Assembly (NCBI GenBank): GCA_905236615.1
Contig: CAJORC010000063.1
Coordinates: 1-8,080, forward strand
Direction of reading: 5' to 3'
DNA: 8,080 bases
Source of the DNA: an uncultured Lachnospiraceae bacterium
Lineage (GTDB): Bacteria; Bacillota; Clostridia; Lachnospirales; Lachnospiraceae
Made by a program: the position numbers and the translations under genes
Notes under the pieces: model-generated
Told to the model about the DNA's origin: nothing
What the model saw: only the letters and a program-made list of their open reading frames with translations
The model's database searches: none
Part shown: positions 5,418-8,080 of the stretch, in pieces
Numbering within the stretch: position 1 is the stretch's first letter
How the letters are laid out: each line of letters starts with the position of its first letter

Positions 5418-7673
5418 TCATTGCCCGCCTGTTATAAACGATGCGTCACCATTTATCGGCAGAAGGGTTACAGGATCAAGTACTTCTCCCGTAGCAGGAT
5501 CTATCGGATAGCCGGTAGCTTCATCATAACGGATCTCATTCTGTGAGATCGCCTTACCCGCACTGTCATAAGAAACAGTTTCTTCAGGATTTATCACGAT
5601 CGCATCCCCGTCAGCACCCTCTTCTGCTCCTTCTGCGCTATCGGCGCTTACAGAATTTTCACTCACACCGTCAGAGCCTACAAAGAATGCCTGCTGGCTC
5701 TCACTGAGCTGGGCTCTTTCATCTTCCGTGATCTCTTCAGTAGGGAAAATATTCAAGTAAGGGAGAACTTCTGTCATTATATCCTTATTCAGTGTTGTTG
5801 CAAGTCTTGTTGACTCTGACTGCTGAGGATGGTTAGGTGTATCTATGATAACATAGCAGAGCACCTGAGGATCATCAGCAGGCACATATCCCATAAACGA
5901 TATGAGATAATTTCCGTTTCCTCTTGGAATCTTCTGGGCTGTACCCGTCTTTCCTCCCTCGGTATAACCTGCTGGTCTTGCAGACCATCCTGTACATTCC
6001 TTCGGATCGCTCATGACAACAGTTTTGAGCATATCCCGCATCTTTTTCGATGTACTCTCGGAAATAACCTGCTTTAAAAGTCTCGGCTCGACTTCCTCTA
6101 TAACCGCACCATCCGAATTCTTCACTTCTGTCACAAGATGGGGCTGATAATAATATCCTCCGTTGATAAGCGCCGAAAATCCTGCCGCCATCTGTATCAT
6201 TGTAACATTAAATCCCTGTCCAAACGAAGCTACCGCAAGATCTGTCTGGCCCATGTTCTCGTCAAAGATTACAGAGCTCGCATTTGTCTCTCCGTAAAGG
6301 TCGATATTCGTCTTAAGTCCGAAATTAAATATCCTGTTATATCTGAGCCACTCTTCCTTGCCCATTGCAAAAGCAATATTCATAAGCACGACGTTACAGG
6401 ATTTTGCCATGCCCTGCTGGACACTCAAAAGCCCGTCACCCAGCCGGTTATGACAATGGATCCTGAATCCTCCGACTTCCAGATAACCGCCGCAGTCGTA
6501 GCTTTCCTCTCCCGTGATCTTTCCTGCATCAAGTGCACCGGCAACCGTAAAGGGTTTCATTACCGAACCGGGCTCATAAGAGTCGGATATACAGTAATTT
6601 CTCCATATTGCATTCTTTGCTTTTGTGAGATCATCCATCTCAGCGGCATTGCCGCTTACCATATCATCCGAAACAGTTTCCGGAAGATTATCCGAAACTG
6701 TATTTCCCGAAACAGCATTTGAAGAAGCCGATTTCATAAACGGTGTCAGATCAACGTCATCCATGTTTTCAGGGTCATTTAAGTTGAAAACCGGATAACC
6801 TGCCATTGCATAAACTTCACCGTTATTCGGGTTCATTACAATGACACCGACGTTTTCCGCTGCCGCGCCTTCCCTGTAGAAGTCCTTATACTTCTCATAG
6901 AAAAGCTTGATGTGCTTCTCTACTATAGACTGTACGTTAATGTCCAGTGAAGTCACCAGAGTCTTTCCGTCCTTTGCCGGCTGGATGCTGTCCTCCATGA
7001 CATTATCATCATTTAAGTAGCTGTAGCTTCTTCCGTTTATTCCGTTAAGTGTATCGTTATAATAACCTTCAAGTCCGTAAAATCCGACATTATTTCCCTG
7101 TACAAATCCGACAACGTCACAGGCAAGCGAGTCATAAGGATATTTTCTTGTGTAATCTTCCTCGAACCAAACGCCTTTTATGACACCTATCTTCTCGTCT
7201 GCAGAAACTGTGGCTGCCTGGGACTCTTTCTGAAGTTCTTCAAATTTTTCAACTTCATCATAAGATATCTTTTTAGCAAATACCCTGTATCTGGAACCGG
7301 GCTTTTCCGTTACATATTTTCTCAGAGCCTCCATATCCACTTCCGGGAAGCTCATACTTATTGCTGAAAGTGTTGGCTCACGGTTTATTCCTTCATCTTC
7401 GTTCATCTGCTTTGCATCGATGACAAGGTTATAAACTTTTTCCGAATATGCAAGCCTGCTTCCCTTCCTGTCGAGAATGTCACCTCTTCTGAAGGGAATT
7501 GCAGTTGACGAAGTTTTCTGTTGGGAAAGCACCTGTCTTTTATACGCATCGCCTTTGTCCCTTGTAATAGCATACAATTTATATCCTAATGCAATAAAAG
7601 CTGCCAGCACTATTATAAAAAGTACCACCAGCTTTTTCCGCATACTTATTGTAATTCTTTTAATCTTTTTCAT
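5418..7673 (-). CDS. ftsI: Class B penicillin-binding protein (FtsI/PBP2B type), septal transpeptidase
   Basis: A 751-residue bitopic enzyme that cross-links septal peptidoglycan with FtsW. The layout is a basic cytoplasmic end, a membrane helix at about 14-36, a dimerisation domain beginning FRRGDILDRKG (61-71), and a transpeptidase domain from about 270 to 640. Catalytic motifs are complete: S370-V-M-K373 in YEPGSVMKPFT, S425-C-N427, and K575-T-G577. Two things are unusual. An insert at about 315-350 with repeated VSGN/VSDN units lies just ahead of the catalytic serine. A tail of about 110 residues (641-751) is acidic and ends with DPATGEVLDPVTLLPING. No PASTA domain is seen, which argues against a typical SpoVD or PBP2x. 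The ATG at 7673 is 12 bases after the ftsL stop, with AGGAAAG overlapping that stop. Confidence 0.94.
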   Translation of the reverse strand: MKKIKRITISMRKKLVVLFIIVLAAFIALGYKLYAITRDKGDAYKRQVLSQQKTSSTAIPFRRGDILDRKGSRLAYSEKVYNLVIDAKQMNEDEGINREPTLSAISMSFPEVDMEALRKYVTEKPGSRYRVFAKKISYDEVEKFEELQKESQAATVSADEKIGVIKGVWFEEDYTRKYPYDSLACDVVGFVQGNNVGFYGLEGYYNDTLNGINGRSYSYLNDDNVMEDSIQPAKDGKTLVTSLDINVQSIVEKHIKLFYEKYKDFYREGAAAENVGVIVMNPNNGEVYAMAGYPVFNLNDPENMDDVDLTPFMKSASSNAVSGNTVSDNLPETVSDDMVSGNAAEMDDLTKAKNAIWRNYCISDSYEPGSVMKPFTVAGALDAGKITGEESYDCGGYLEVGGFRIHCHNRLGDGLLSVQQGMAKSCNVVLMNIAFAMGKEEWLRYNRIFNFGLKTNIDLYGETNASSVIFDENMGQTDLAVASFGQGFNVTMIQMAAGFSALINGGYYYQPHLVTEVKNSDGAVIEEVEPRLLKQVISESTSKKMRDMLKTVVMSDPKECTGWSARPAGYTEGGKTGTAQKIPRGNGNYLISFMGYVPADDPQVLCYVIIDTPNHPQQSESTRLATTLNKDIMTEVLPYLNIFPTEEITEDERAQLSESQQAFFVGSDGVSENSVSADSAEGAEEGADGDAIVINPEETVSYDSAGKAISQNEIRYDEATGYPIDPATGEVLDPVTLLPINGDASFITGGQ
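6648..6725 (-). repeat. In-frame short repeats encoding VSGN/VSDN units in the PBP insert
   Basis: The plus-strand core CCGAAACNG occurs three times, at 6668-6676, 6692-6700 and 6707-6715, spaced 24 and 15 bases apart, both multiples of three. On the coding strand these give T/A-V-S-D/G. The flanking codons add further VSGN and VSDD units, so residues of about 318-342 are low-complexity. The pattern suggests growth by slippage or duplication that kept the frame. Confidence 0.6.
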
Positions 7674-7685
7674 TAATGATCTTTC

Positions 7686-8080
7686 CTATTTTTTCGGTAT
7701 GTCTCCATACTGTCTGACATAATCATCATCGGCACCCGAGATATTCACAACCTGATCCTCTTTCGGGTACTTCATGCCATACTCTGTCATTGCCCTTTTC
7801 TTTATATTTTCCAGATCAACAGAAGCCATGATCCGGTCATATTCCTCATCATTAGCCTGTTTCAGTGCATTATATGTAGTTTCAAGTTTTGAAATTTCTT
7901 TCTGGCTTGCAGTAAGCTCCGAACGAAGACGTACATACCATATACATACAGCCGCAGAAACAAGAAGCGAAAAAGTGAGGAAAAGAACATAACCTGCACT
8001 CATGCTGAACAGGCGCTTAGGTCTTTCAGGGATAGGTTCACTGATCTTTACCGCAGCCTTTTTACGGCTTCTGCTTTTCG
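7686..8080 (-). CDS. ftsL: FtsL-like cell division protein (5' end outside the window)
   Basis: The reading frame is open from the stop at 7686 to the window edge, giving at least 130 residues; the Met at 8003 is internal, not the start. In the visible part, about 25 basic cytoplasmic residues (KSRSRKK, PERPKRLF) precede one membrane helix (YVLFLTFSLLVSAAVCIWYV) and a probable coiled coil (LRSELTASQKEISKLETTYN and on). A short extracellular end finishes GDIPKK. This is the FtsL/DivIC fold of small bitopic septal proteins that pair by coiled coil and act with FtsQ/DivIB on the FtsW-PBP synthase. Sequence conservation is low, so the name rests on topology and on the position directly before the PBP gene, where ftsL sits in Firmicutes (usually after mraZ and rsmH). 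The start codon lies beyond 8080. Confidence 0.82.
   Translation of the reverse strand, partial: KSRSRKKAAVKISEPIPERPKRLFSMSAGYVLFLTFSLLVSAAVCIWYVRLRSELTASQKEISKLETTYNALKQANDEEYDRIMASVDLENIKKRAMTEYGMKYPKEDQVVNISGADDDYVRQYGDIPKK

Noticed and set aside
6138..6722. Long plus-strand frame of 194 codons inside the PBP gene
   Set aside because: It is the antisense shadow of a complete, motif-bearing PBP gene, rich in residues typical of reversed codons, and has no recognisable domain or ribosome binding site.
1..8080. tRNA, rRNA, CRISPR array, insertion sequence or prophage genes
   Set aside because: None seen. The window is almost wholly filled by conserved housekeeping genes in one direction, with no regularly spaced repeats, transposase motifs or terminal inverted repeats.

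Overview
The window carries a compact, one-directional block of cell-division and wall genes from a bacterium, all read on the minus strand, so gene order runs from high to low coordinates. The best guess for the host is a Gram-positive anaerobe of the class Clostridia, probably Lachnospiraceae. The reasons are the ftsL-pbp-mraY-ftsW-ftsQ-ftsZ order typical of Firmicutes, the linkage to nrdR, yqeG and the start of efp, strong AGGAGG ribosome binding sites, moderate-to-low G+C by eye, and a VSGN/VSDN low-complexity insert in the penicillin-binding protein. The taxonomic call is inference; no 16S rRNA is present.

Layout in order of transcription: 8080-7686 ftsL-like gene (5' end outside the window); 7673-5418 class B penicillin-binding protein (FtsI type); 5354-4377 mraY; 4369-3206 ftsW; 3190-2453 ftsQ/divIB; 2335-1142 ftsZ; 1139-690 nrdR; 603-82 yqeG-type HAD phosphatase; 19-1 first codons of a gene starting MVSAGD, most likely elongation factor P. 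Nearly all the DNA is coding. The longer gaps hold promoter-like sequences: TTGAAA-N17-TATAAT before mraY, TTGATT-N17-TATTAT before ftsZ and TTGAAA-N17-TAGAAT before efp. The nrdR-yqeG gap holds two overlapping possible RNA structures.

How the genes work together: MraY makes lipid I from UDP-MurNAc-pentapeptide. FtsW polymerises the finished lipid II into glycan and its partner PBP cross-links it. FtsL and FtsQ/DivIB are the membrane-anchored regulators of that synthase pair, and FtsZ is the cytoplasmic ring that directs them. NrdR controls ribonucleotide reductase genes and is translationally coupled to ftsZ. YqeG and EF-P are housekeeping genes beyond the division block.

No clearly new system is visible. 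The points most worth a second look are: (1) a 25-codon reading frame that begins at the predicted ftsZ transcription start and ends in a GTGA overlap with the ftsZ start codon; (2) ftsZ abutting nrdR, with none of the sporulation genes (spoIIGA, sigE, sigG) often found between them in clostridia; (3) a slimmed-down cluster without murD, murG, murC or ftsA; (4) a PBP with a VSGN-type insert just before its catalytic serine and an unusual acidic tail instead of PASTA domains; and (5) a possible RNA switch in front of yqeG.
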